The position numbers and the translations under genes are program-made. The notes beneath the pieces are model-generated. The model searched no databases and had not been told where the DNA came from. It was given only the letters and a program-made list of their open reading frames with translations. Below are positions 44,513 through 52,151 of a stretch of 64,000 bases of DNA, piece by piece. How positions within the stretch are numbered: the first letter of the stretch is position 1; every line of letters begins with the position of its first letter. Origin of the DNA: Niabella sp. (GTDB lineage: Bacteria > Bacteroidota > Bacteroidia > Chitinophagales > Chitinophagaceae). Location of the stretch: contig NZ_JASLGT010000024.1 of NCBI RefSeq assembly GCF_030150205.1, positions 186,001 to 250,000 of the forward strand, given 5' to 3'.

Positions 44513-44542
44513 TTTGTAATCGATTACATTTTTATACATTTG
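44513..44542 (+). promoter_or_regulatory. Promoter with embedded LacI-type palindrome
   Basis: TTTG (44513-44516) and TACATTTG (44535-44542) are spaced 18 bp, a good Bacteroidota promoter. Between them lies the perfect 14-bp palindrome TGTAATCGATTACA (44515-44528), overlapping the -33 element. A CG-centred palindrome of this size is typical of LacI-family operators, so repression by steric block is likely. Confidence 0.65.
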
Positions 44543-44562
44543 ACAGTACAAAACAGTTTGCC

Positions 44563-45888
44563 ATGCATTCAAGAAGAAAATTTATTGCCCAATCCTCTGC
44601 GCTGGCCCTGGGAGGCCTGGCCTTACAGTCTTTTAATACAAAAAACTTCTCCCGCATTTACAAGACAGCGGCCGACCAGATCCGGATCGGGGCCATCGGA
44701 ATCAACGGTATGGGATGGGCCGACACCGTTTCCATGCTTAAAAATCCGGGCGTAACGCTTGCTGCGCTTTGCGATGTAGACAGGAATGTGCTGGATAGCC
44801 GGATGCGTGAGCTTTCTAAAATGAATATCGATACCTCCAATATCAAAACCTATAACGATTACCGCGCGCTGCTGGACCGTAAGGATATTGATGCGGTCAT
44901 CATTGGTACCCCCGATCACTGGCATGCCCTCATTATGATACACGCGGTACAGGCCGGTAAGGACGTGTACGTGGAAAAACCGGTAGGAAACTCTATTGCA
45001 GAATGCCGGGCAATGGTTGCCGCACAGGAAAAATACAATAAGGTGGTGCAGGCCGGGCAATGGCAGCGCAGCCAGCAGCATTTCCGGGACGCGGTGGATT
45101 TTATCCGCTCTGGTCAGCTGGGAAATATCCGTACCGTAAAAGTATGGTGTTACCAGGGCTGGATGAAACCAGGGCCAAAGGTGGTGGATAGTGCGCCTCC
45201 TGCCGGCGTAGATTACAAGCTCTGGCTGGGGCCCGCCAAAACCAGGAACTTTAATTCGAGCCGGTTTCATTTTAATTTCCGCTGGTTTTGGGATTACGCC
45301 GGCGGATTGATGACCGATTGGGGTGTGCACCTCATGGACTATGCTATTTTCGGAATGGATGCCCCCGTTCCCAAAACCGTTTCTGCCCTGGGCGGCGATT
45401 TTGCCTATCCCGATCTTTACCAGGAAACACCCGATACCCTGGCAGCACTTTACCAGTTCGACAACTTTAACCTGATCTGGGATCATGCCATGGGCATCGA
45501 TAACGGATTGTATGGAAAGGACCATGGCATTGCCTTTATTGGCAACAATGCCACCCTGGAGCTGGACCGTGGCGGATGGGAGGTGCTGGAAGAAAAACAC
45601 AGCGATAAAAAAGTAAGTGTATTGCGCAAAAGGCCGTCTGATAATGGTTTGGACAAACATACCCAAAACTTTATCAATGTAGTACGCTCGCGGAAACTGG
45701 CCGATCTCAATTGTCCGATCCAAACCGGAGCACATATTGCCACCGTTTGCCAGATGGGAAATATTGCTTACCGCAGCCAGGCTAAAGTTACCTGGGATAA
45801 AGCCGCCGGTAAGTTTACAGACAGCAAACTGAATGCTTCTTATTTTATGGCACCTTATCACAATGGCTACCAGCTGCCTAAAATATAG
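44563..45888 (+). CDS. Tat-exported Gfo/Idh/MocA-family oxidoreductase
   Basis: A 441-aa NAD(P)-dependent sugar or inositol dehydrogenase-like enzyme. The N-terminus has a twin-arginine signal (S-R-R-K-F-I, residues 3-8, then A-L-A-L-G-G-L-A-L), so it is exported folded with its cofactor. The Rossmann region reads I-R-I-G-A-I-G-I-N-G-M-G. The family signature E-K-P-V-G-N-S follows, and W-G-V-H-L-M-D-Y lies in the substrate domain. Such exported relatives in Bacteroidota are associated with glycan turnover, including glycosidases that use NAD as cofactor. The promoter contains a LacI-like operator, consistent with carbohydrate-responsive control. Monocistronic. Confidence 0.9.
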   Translation: MHSRRKFIAQSSALALGGLALQSFNTKNFSRIYKTAADQIRIGAIGINGMGWADTVSMLKNPGVTLAALCDVDRNVLDSRMRELSKMNIDTSNIKTYNDYRALLDRKDIDAVIIGTPDHWHALIMIHAVQAGKDVYVEKPVGNSIAECRAMVAAQEKYNKVVQAGQWQRSQQHFRDAVDFIRSGQLGNIRTVKVWCYQGWMKPGPKVVDSAPPAGVDYKLWLGPAKTRNFNSSRFHFNFRWFWDYAGGLMTDWGVHLMDYAIFGMDAPVPKTVSALGGDFAYPDLYQETPDTLAALYQFDNFNLIWDHAMGIDNGLYGKDHGIAFIGNNATLELDRGGWEVLEEKHSDKKVSVLRKRPSDNGLDKHTQNFINVVRSRKLADLNCPIQTGAHIATVCQMGNIAYRSQAKVTWDKAAGKFTDSKLNASYFMAPYHNGYQLPKI

Positions 45889-45967
45889 CGGCCGCTTAAC
45901 CCCGGTTATTTTTTAGTAATACTCCGGGCGGAACGGTATATTTTTTTGGACAGATCCGCTCTTTTTT

Positions 45968-45984
45968 ATTCCTTTGAAAGGAAT
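45968..45984 (+). promoter_or_regulatory. 17-bp palindrome just upstream of a start codon
   Basis: ATTCCTTT (45968-45975) and AAAGGAAT (45977-45984) form a near-perfect palindrome around one G, ending 10 bp before the ATG at 45995. It contains an AAAGGAA purine stretch that could be a ribosome-binding site, so it may act either as an operator or as a translation-modulating hairpin. Confidence 0.35.
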
Positions 45985-45994
45985 CGGATAACCC

Positions 45995-46459
45995 ATGTCA
46001 CTCATCAGATACCTTACACCGCTTTACCTTACCGGACTTTTTATACTGCACAGTCATCATGCTGAAGCCCGTCTTAAAATTCCATTTGGGAACAGGGAAG
46101 TGCTGCAAACAGCCGCTGATCTGCCGGATACCGACGCTTACCGGATCCCGGACAATAAGCATTACCTGGACCTGGGCGTACTGCACGAGGAATTTAATAT
46201 CGCTTATATACTACCGCTGTGGATCACCCGGGAACCCCGGCTGGTAGGTTATGATAAACAGAGCGCCACTTTTTATGATCTTACTGCCGAACAGCTCGGG
46301 GAGATTCTAAAGGAAAATAAGCTGGAAGAAAAAAAATTGCTGCGCCTGGGCTTTTACACCCGTTACGGAGGCAAGCTGGCAGGGCTATTGATCCTATCGC
46401 TGATCATCTACGGCCTGCTGCCTTCAAAGCCCAGGAAAGTGGTTCCCCACCGTGTTTGA
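45995..46459 (+). CDS. Hypothetical membrane-anchored protein
   Basis: A 154-aa protein of no family that I recognise. It has an N-terminal signal peptide-like segment (residues 4-20, ending H-A-E-A-R), a polar domain of about 95 residues with a tyrosine/aspartate-rich stretch (D-L-P-D-T-D-A-Y-R-I-P-D), and a C-terminal transmembrane helix (about 126-144) followed by a short basic tail. The main domain should face the periplasm. It precedes another membrane-anchored protein gene by 24 bp, so the two probably work together. Confidence 0.65.
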   Translation: MSLIRYLTPLYLTGLFILHSHHAEARLKIPFGNREVLQTAADLPDTDAYRIPDNKHYLDLGVLHEEFNIAYILPLWITREPRLVGYDKQSATFYDLTAEQLGEILKENKLEEKKLLRLGFYTRYGGKLAGLLILSLIIYGLLPSKPRKVVPHRV

Positions 46460-46483
46460 TTCTATTCACTTAAACAAAATACC

Positions 46484-47197
46484 ATGTCAACAATCATCTA
46501 CGTAGTTATTTTCTTCGTTGTCTTTTATGCTGTGGCCATCTTTTGGTGGAGATCCCAGCGCAACAAATCGAAGAACGCCTTTGCCAATCTTGATCTTTCC
46601 CGGGAAGCCCGCAGTGCCCCTCAATACCAGCAGGAACTGATGAACGGTGATTATGCTTTTCTGAAAAAGCATATGGACGGTTTACCTGTTGAAGCTTTTA
46701 CTACGGCCGCCAGCGAATATACGGCAACCGACCGTGCAAAAGACCTGGGCAAAGATGCCCTGAAAAGCCTGGCAACCCTGGGCACCGTAAAGTTTACTAC
46801 CGTAACAACACCCAAATACCTCGCTTTGAGCGGAAATGAATTACACCTGTTTGATACCAACAAGGATGGCGATATTGATAAGCACCTGGTATTTGACCAG
46901 TCGCGGCTGCAACAGTCCACGCTCTACGAAATACCGTTATCGGGCAGTTCCTGGAAGCATATAAAATATGGCGACTATGCATTAAGGTCTTATAAACTGG
47001 AGCTGAACACGGATCATAAGCCGGTAAGCCTTTTATTATACAGCGGGCTTGTAAATGTAAGTCCCAACAATGCCGCCTTCCTGTCTATGAATGCCAGCAA
47101 ACAGGTACAGGAATTTGTGGTGGGCAATTACTTTTTAAATAAACTGGGCGAAAGCTATCCGCATTTAAAAGTTCCAACATACCTCCCGGCGGTTTAA
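46484..47197 (+). CDS. Hypothetical membrane-anchored protein
   Basis: A 237-aa protein with an N-terminal transmembrane helix (about residues 3-22) followed by basic residues (R-S-Q-R-N-K-S-K-N), predicting a cytoplasmic C-terminal domain of about 210 residues. The domain is beta-rich with segments such as L-A-L-S-G-N-E-L-H-L-F-D-T-N-K-D-G-D-I-D-K-H; this last part resembles an EF-hand-like acidic loop but is probably a beta-hairpin. No known family. It is the second gene of a two-gene operon ending in a good terminator. Confidence 0.65.
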   Translation: MSTIIYVVIFFVVFYAVAIFWWRSQRNKSKNAFANLDLSREARSAPQYQQELMNGDYAFLKKHMDGLPVEAFTTAASEYTATDRAKDLGKDALKSLATLGTVKFTTVTTPKYLALSGNELHLFDTNKDGDIDKHLVFDQSRLQQSTLYEIPLSGSSWKHIKYGDYALRSYKLELNTDHKPVSLLLYSGLVNVSPNNAAFLSMNASKQVQEFVVGNYFLNKLGESYPHLKVPTYLPAV

Positions 47198-47221
47198 CAC
47201 AACTGCTAAAACTTATTATTT

Positions 47222-47249
47222 AAAGCATGACAGCCGTCGTGCTTTTTTT
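47222..47249 (+). terminator. Rho-independent terminator
   Basis: AAAGCATGAC (47222-47231) pairs with GTCGTGCTTT (47236-47245), one G-U pair, 4-nt loop, followed by T's. Confidence 0.75.
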
Positions 47250-47395
47250 GATTCCGCGTTTCCTGCTTCTTCGGCTCCTCATTACGGTTCAATATTAAGC
47301 AGGGAGCAAGGCCAGTCCTGGAGCATTAACAGTGTAATGAATCCGGATGCCAATTATCCTGTTTCGAAGCCCGGCAGGGTTATCGTAACAAGGCT

Positions 47396-47403
47396 TAAAT
47401 TTG
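47396..47403 (+). promoter_or_regulatory. -7 promoter box of dgt
   Basis: TAAATTTG is an exact TAnnTTTG match, 5 bp before the ATG at 47409. It supports translation from 47409 (or 47415) rather than from the ATG at 47337, and implies a very short leader. Confidence 0.5.
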
Positions 47404-47408
47404 CGATT

Positions 47409-48794
47409 ATGGCAATGACATGGAACAATTGTTTTTCTTCAAAAAGATATGGGATCGATAAAGCAACCCGGGATATCCGGAGTGATTTTGAACGCGATTG
47501 GGATCGCATTATTTTTTCCAGTCCCTTCAGAAGGCTGCAGAACAAAACACAGGTATTTCCCCTTCCGGAGGAGATCTTTGTGCATAACCGGCTTACCCAT
47601 TCGCTGGAAGTAGCCAGTGTGGGCCGTTCTTTGGGTGGTTTGATCGGTGAAAAAATCGCTACGTTACCAGCGGTTGAAAAAGACCCGGATGCCGCTACTT
47701 TTTATACCAGCGATCTGAAATATGTTATTGCAGCGGCCTGCCTGGCCCACGACATGGGAAATCCCGCCTTTGGTCACTCAGGAGAAGACGCCATTTCCAA
47801 ATATTTTAAAAAACGGCACCAATCTGCGCACCCGGATGATATTGCCTTTAAGCAATTGTTCAGCCCGGCAGAATGGAAAGACCTCATCACCTTTGAAGGA
47901 AATGCCAACGCCCTCCGCATTCTTACCATGAAGCAGAATGGGCGCATGAAAGGCGGTTTTCGCCTTACCTACAGTACCCTGGGCTCTATCATTAAATATC
48001 CCTGCGAGTCCCGGGCCTCTGTAAAAGGCATGCTTCACCGGAAAAAATATGGATACTTCAACATTGATGAAGAGGTGTTTTTGCAAATAGCACAGGAACT
48101 GCATATGATCCGCGATACGGAAGCAGGTTCTGAAATCGTGTATAAGCGCCATCCCTTTGTGTTTCTTGTGGAGGCAGCAGATGATATCTGTTATAATATT
48201 ATTGATTTTGAAGATGCCCATCGTTTAGGTATCCTGAGCTATGATGATGTGCGGGATCAGTTTTTCTCTATTATTGCAGCAGATCCCAAGTCCAATATGG
48301 ATTCTGTAAAAAGAGTGGCCGATGATCTGAGCGGTGACCCCAATGAATCGATTGCCTATTTACGGGCAAAGTCTATCGGCACACTGATCTATAAATGTAC
48401 CGGCGTATTTTGGGAAAACCAGGATTCCATCCTGGCCGGAACATTTGAAAAAAGTTTGATCGATGCCATCCCGGAACTGGAACAATCCCTAAAAACGATT
48501 GCCGCTATTTCCCGGCAAAAACTCTACAACGCCCGCAAGGTAGTGGAGCTGGAGATTGCCGGCTTCCGCATCATGTCGGGACTGGTGGAAGATTTTGTTA
48601 CCGCAGCATTAACGCCCGCCGCAAGCCGGGAAAAAGAGCACCAGAAAATACTGGAGCTGTTACCTACCCAATATACATTTGATGAAGCCGGCAGTCCTTA
48701 TATGAAGGTGATGCATATTCTTGATTTTATTTCCGGCATGACGGATGTATATGCCTTAAAGTTGTACCGGAAGCTCAGGGGCATTGAAATGTAA
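47409..48794 (+). CDS. dgt: Deoxyguanosinetriphosphate triphosphohydrolase
   Basis: About 461 aa from the ATG at 47409; M-T-W-N-N-C at 47415 is equally possible, while the upstream extension to 47337 is not family-like and contains the promoter. The HD-domain metal motif comprises H-N-R-L-T-H-S-L-E-V-A-S-V and C-L-A-H-D-M-G-N-P-A-F-G-H-S-G-E. The N-terminal R-D-x-x-R-S-D-F-E-R-D-W-D-R-I-I-F-S-S-P-F-R-R-L-Q is the dGTPase signature. It cleaves dGTP to deoxyguanosine and triphosphate in the cytoplasm, controlling dNTP pools. Length is in the normal range for the short bacterial type. Confidence 0.92.
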   Translation: MAMTWNNCFSSKRYGIDKATRDIRSDFERDWDRIIFSSPFRRLQNKTQVFPLPEEIFVHNRLTHSLEVASVGRSLGGLIGEKIATLPAVEKDPDAATFYTSDLKYVIAAACLAHDMGNPAFGHSGEDAISKYFKKRHQSAHPDDIAFKQLFSPAEWKDLITFEGNANALRILTMKQNGRMKGGFRLTYSTLGSIIKYPCESRASVKGMLHRKKYGYFNIDEEVFLQIAQELHMIRDTEAGSEIVYKRHPFVFLVEAADDICYNIIDFEDAHRLGILSYDDVRDQFFSIIAADPKSNMDSVKRVADDLSGDPNESIAYLRAKSIGTLIYKCTGVFWENQDSILAGTFEKSLIDAIPELEQSLKTIAAISRQKLYNARKVVELEIAGFRIMSGLVEDFVTAALTPAASREKEHQKILELLPTQYTFDEAGSPYMKVMHILDFISGMTDVYALKLYRKLRGIEM

Positions 48795-49737
48795 GTATGT
48801 CCTTACAAAAAGGGAAAGACCTTATGCGTAATGTTGTTCAACAGATGGGAACTGCTTTTAATGCGATAAGGTCACCCTTTGTGCATACAGGTTTCAATAC
48901 ATCGATTATAGTAACAAAGCGCTTTAAATTATTTTTTACCTGTATATCAATCCCCTGAAACATGCGCCAGCACTGCATTTCATCGATTTAATATAAATCA
49001 GCTTACCCGTTTCTTTCACAACGCCATTTCGAAGTCACCCAATAATTAATCGAACTTATCGAATAAACAGTGGCACTCATCGAATTCTCTTGCACCGCAA
49101 TTACAATCCGTTTATTTTCGCACCCGATTAACATCAAACAGGAAGTTTTAGCCTAAGACTGTTTCATGATAAACTACGGTTACCGGAATAACACAATCAT
49201 CATTGTTTCAAAAGCAAGATGATAATAACCCCGGAACATTGCTAAAACAGAAGCTTTTATGCAGGGACTTTACATCAGGACGCTGGTGTTCCTTATTCCC
49301 TTTTTGATTTGTTACAGATGTCTTGCGGCTCGTCATCCAGGCCAGTTGTCACCGTCAGGATATCGGCCAGGCTTATACCCTTCAAACAAGCTTTGGATCC
49401 GGCATGGATCATAGCGCAACTATGAAAAGAACCACTATGCGATCACATGTCGCAGTACCGTACCCGGGCACGTTTAAATGGGTTAAAGGCAGGCGCTCTT
49501 GAAAACTTCACGCCTTTAATCAAACATTAGGCACTGTCTCCACCTGAAGCAGGAACCTGGTTCCCTGTTGCAGGAACAGATGGCATAGCAATGGCTTTGC
49601 GTTTACGTTAAATGCCGTTGCAAACAGCTCATTATGGATTGACATGTACAGCGCTGCTTCATGGTTGCACCCTGTATTGTCCGTCATCGACCGGTTTAAC
49701 AAACATTCAAAAAAAAACAATAAAACTGAACTTGAAA
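48795..49737. other. Long intergenic region, possible extended leader of the RCC1-like gene
   Basis: About 940 bp without a clear gene. A promoter-like pair TTG (49090-49092) and TATTTTCG (49113-49120) is spaced 20 bp. If it is used, the transcript has a roughly 610-nt leader before the RCC1-like gene. A 51-codon frame at 49259-49414 starts with a signal-peptide-like run. The frame of the downstream gene is also open back to 49612, but that part is not protein-like. Confidence 0.4.
49259..49414 (+). CDS. Possible small secreted peptide (uncertain)
   Basis: A 51-aa frame starting M-Q-G-L-Y-I-R-T-L-V-F-L-I-P-F-L-I-C: basic residue, hydrophobic core, then A-A as a possible cleavage site. The remainder is rich in proline, glycine and serine. 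It matches no family that I know, and length and composition allow chance. A promoter-like sequence lies about 140 bp upstream. Confidence 0.2.
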   Translation: MQGLYIRTLVFLIPFLICYRCLAARHPGQLSPSGYRPGLYPSNKLWIRHGS

Positions 49738-51774
49738 ATGACACGGAAAATTTCACCAACAGCACTATTAACACTTCTATGTGTATTGCTTTCGGGCTTC
49801 TATGGCCCCATTGCCAATGCACAATGCAGCAATTGCGGCAATTCTTATTTAAATGTTACCGATATCAATTCGATCGACTATGATAATATGGTAAGCCTGT
49901 TTCACAGCACCCTTACCAAGCAGGCAAGCGGTAAGGTATTGGTTTGGGGCGAACGTACAAAAAGCAACGGTTCTTCCAGCAACCTGGTACCGGCCGAATT
50001 GAATAGTGCAAACTATTCCGGCCTTACCGGTGATATTTTAAAGATCGCCGGCGGTAGTAACAGCCAGAACAATGCGCAGTTTACCGTATTAACCACTACA
50101 GGTCTTTTCATCTGGGGTGACGAAGGCATTCTTGTAAGCAGTGCTTTTAAAAGCGGTACCGGTTTCGCCAAGGTAAGCGGCGGTCTGCCTTCCGGGGTAA
50201 ACCCGACGGATGTAAAAATGCTGTTCGGCACCTACCAAACGCTGGCGCTTCTTACCTGCTCCGGTAATGTATGGGTGCTTTCTCAAAACAGTGATATGCG
50301 TGGTGCAGGCAACAGTGCCAGCTCATCAACTACCTGGTACCAGGTAACCGAATCCGGCAGCGGAAACCCGGTGCTCAGCAATGTGGCAGCAGTAAGAGGT
50401 GCTCCCGGAGGTTTAATGGCACAAAAGAAAGATGGCACGGTGTGGACCTGGGGACGGGATGTTTACCTTAGTGATGCAAATACCAGCACAAACCGCAACC
50501 GCGCTACAAAAATGACATTGTCCTACTCCGGTAATACCATCATTCCAAAAATGATCGGTATGACGGGTACTACTACCAGAAGCAGCCAATACATCCTGGG
50601 TACAGATGGGTATATCTACAGCCTTGGGAACAATACGTACCGGCAGCTGGGCGACCGTAGCACAACAGAAAGAAAATCCTGGGTACGTGTAAAGTCCGGC
50701 AGCAATACCGACCTTTCCAATATCGCCTGGATCAGTCCTAATGAGCATGACAATTATGGCGTAAGCGGAGTAAATGCAATAACCAATACCGGTGTGGTAT
50801 GGGCATGGGGTAATAATGAGCGCAATATGCTGGGATTGGGAAATGCCAATAACAACTATGACCCTACAACGCCTCCCGGCGGACTTACCAGCGCTGACCA
50901 GGTTGTAGCCGTTGAAACCGGTGGACATACCTCCATGGTGGTTAAAAAATGTAGCGGCCGTTATGGTTATGTAGGACACAGGGTACATGGCAGCATGGCC
51001 GATGGTTCTGATGCAAACGAAAACGAAACCACCTATAATTTTTCTGCAACTGCAGTAATGGATATCTGCGGAGCCAGTTCCGGAGCAACCACCTTATTCC
51101 CTCCGCAGGGTACCGTACATATTGGTGATCAGATACAATTAGAATATACACCGGCTGGTGGAAACTTTACAGTAACAGGCCCTGCAACCATTACACAAGC
51201 AGGTTTATTAACCATTACCGGAAGGAATGCGGGTATTAAGGTAACATATACCGCTAAAGGAGATTGCGGCATTACTTCTTCAGAAATTGTGATCAAGGCA
51301 GAAGATATCTTTTTACCGGCTACATTCGACAAAGTAAGTGCAAGCATCCGGGGCAGTCAGCTCCAGGTAAACTTTACCACACTCACCGAACAGAACAACA
51401 GTCATTTTGAAATTGAAGCGTCAAAAGACGGTAAGGAGTTTGTAAAAATAGGAGCGGTGAAGAGCAGTGCTGTCAACGGCAACTCTAATATGCCCATCAG
51501 CTACAACTTTGGTATGAGCCAGAGTGCCGCTACCGGATTGCTGGGTATGTCTGTTGCGGTACTGGCCTTTGCCGGGCTGCTGGTAAACCGCAGAAACAAA
51601 TGGATGCTGATGCTTACCATCCTGTTAGGTACGGGTATCTTTGGAGCAACCTCCTGTAAAAAACAGGAAGCATCATCTATCGACAGCGATGCCAAATTGT
51701 TCATCCGCATTAAACAAGTAGATAAAGACGGACAATACAGCTACAGCAAAGTTATACAGGCGGTACAGGAATAA
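49738..51774 (+). CDS. RCC1-repeat surface protein with interrupted C-terminal domain
   Basis: About 678 aa from the ATG at 49738 (M-T-R-K-I-S-P-T-A-L-L-T-L-L), a normal signal peptide cleaved after A-N-A-Q; the upstream in-frame extension is not protein-like. RCC1/BNR-type propeller blades repeat V-W-x-W-G-x-N patterns (V-L-V-W-G-E, L-F-I-W-G-D, T-V-W-T-W-G-R, Y-I-Y-S-L-G-N-N, V-V-W-A-W-G-N-N; about 55-400). An Ig-like region follows. The C-terminal module begins L-P-A-T-F-D-K-V-S-A and ends I-R-I-K-Q-V-D-K-D-G-Q-Y-S-Y-S-K-V. It is split by two hydrophobic helices and a lipobox-like G-A-T-S-C-K-K. A terminator follows. Confidence 0.72.
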   Translation: MTRKISPTALLTLLCVLLSGFYGPIANAQCSNCGNSYLNVTDINSIDYDNMVSLFHSTLTKQASGKVLVWGERTKSNGSSSNLVPAELNSANYSGLTGDILKIAGGSNSQNNAQFTVLTTTGLFIWGDEGILVSSAFKSGTGFAKVSGGLPSGVNPTDVKMLFGTYQTLALLTCSGNVWVLSQNSDMRGAGNSASSSTTWYQVTESGSGNPVLSNVAAVRGAPGGLMAQKKDGTVWTWGRDVYLSDANTSTNRNRATKMTLSYSGNTIIPKMIGMTGTTTRSSQYILGTDGYIYSLGNNTYRQLGDRSTTERKSWVRVKSGSNTDLSNIAWISPNEHDNYGVSGVNAITNTGVVWAWGNNERNMLGLGNANNNYDPTTPPGGLTSADQVVAVETGGHTSMVVKKCSGRYGYVGHRVHGSMADGSDANENETTYNFSATAVMDICGASSGATTLFPPQGTVHIGDQIQLEYTPAGGNFTVTGPATITQAGLLTITGRNAGIKVTYTAKGDCGITSSEIVIKAEDIFLPATFDKVSASIRGSQLQVNFTTLTEQNNSHFEIEASKDGKEFVKIGAVKSSAVNGNSNMPISYNFGMSQSAATGLLGMSVAVLAFAGLLVNRRNKWMLMLTILLGTGIFGATSCKKQEASSIDSDAKLFIRIKQVDKDGQYSYSKVIQAVQE

Positions 51775-51775
51775 T

Positions 51776-52000
51776 TCATAATCGCCCGGTCCATTGCCGT
51801 TCGCCCAGGGTGAATCCGGCAATTGATCCGACAATAGATATCAATAAAATAAGGCCTCCGGTAATTGCCGGAGGCCTTATTTTATTTTGTTGCAGCATGT
51901 GCGCCGTTGCCTTATTATAATCTACAGGAACAAACTGCTGAATAAAATCATTGATGATTGCTTTATCATTACCGTCTTTTTCCTTGTAGTTATACCTAAC
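51776..52000 (-). pseudogene. Coding-like remnant overlapping a terminator (uncertain)
   Basis: On the minus strand a frame of about 75 codons without an initiator reads N-Y-K-E-K-D-G-N-D-K-A-I-I-N-D-F-I-Q-Q-F-V-P-V-D-Y-N-K-A. It continues into a hydrophobic stretch (G-G-L-I-L-L-I-S-I-V-G-S-I-A-G-F) and ends at 51776. The first half has protein-like composition, but the second half runs through the palindromic terminator, so the frame may be accidental. No family recognised. Confidence 0.2.
51843..51888. terminator. Strong terminator after the RCC1-like gene
   Basis: The arms 51843-51861 and 51868-51886 are perfectly complementary over 19 bp (AATAAAATAAGGCCTCCGG and its complement) with a 6-nt loop. 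A/T tracts on both sides make it potentially bidirectional. Confidence 0.9.
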
Positions 52001-52067
52001 TCAAAATCCACTGATGATATTTCAAAGGCGGCACACTTCGTTCCTTGAAAAATAACCGGCGCTTCAA

Positions 52068-52100
52068 TTTCATTTATGCAACAAAGTTGCATAAATGAAA
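52068..52100 (+). promoter_or_regulatory. Perfect 15-bp-arm palindrome, operator of the flavoprotein gene
   Basis: TTTCATTTATGCAAC (52068-52082) and its exact complement (52086-52100) flank AAA. The core TGCAA-N5-TTGCA resembles Fur-superfamily boxes of the Nur type (recalled similarity). It covers the -33 region of the promoter, so repressor binding would block transcription. Confidence 0.6.
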
Positions 52101-52117
52101 AATAAATACTAGTTTTG
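52087..52117 (+). promoter_or_regulatory. Promoter of the thioredoxin-reductase-like gene
   Basis: TTG (52087-52089) and TAGTTTTG (52110-52117) are spaced 20 bp. The TAnnTTTG box lies 34 bp before the ATG at 52152 and the -33 element lies inside the palindrome. Confidence 0.6.
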
Positions 52118-52151
52118 CCTTTTCAGGAACCGTTCTGCAATCAACACTTAA

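Noticed and set aside
44623..45861. 412-codon minus-strand open frame opposite the Gfo/Idh/MocA gene
   Set aside because: The plus strand encodes an unmistakable oxidoreductase with Tat signal and promoter; the antisense frame is a shadow.
46860..46890. EF-hand calcium site in the 237-aa membrane protein
   Set aside because: D-T-N-K-D-G-D-I-D-K resembles an EF-hand loop, but the flanking sequence is beta-strand-like and there is only one copy without the usual helices.
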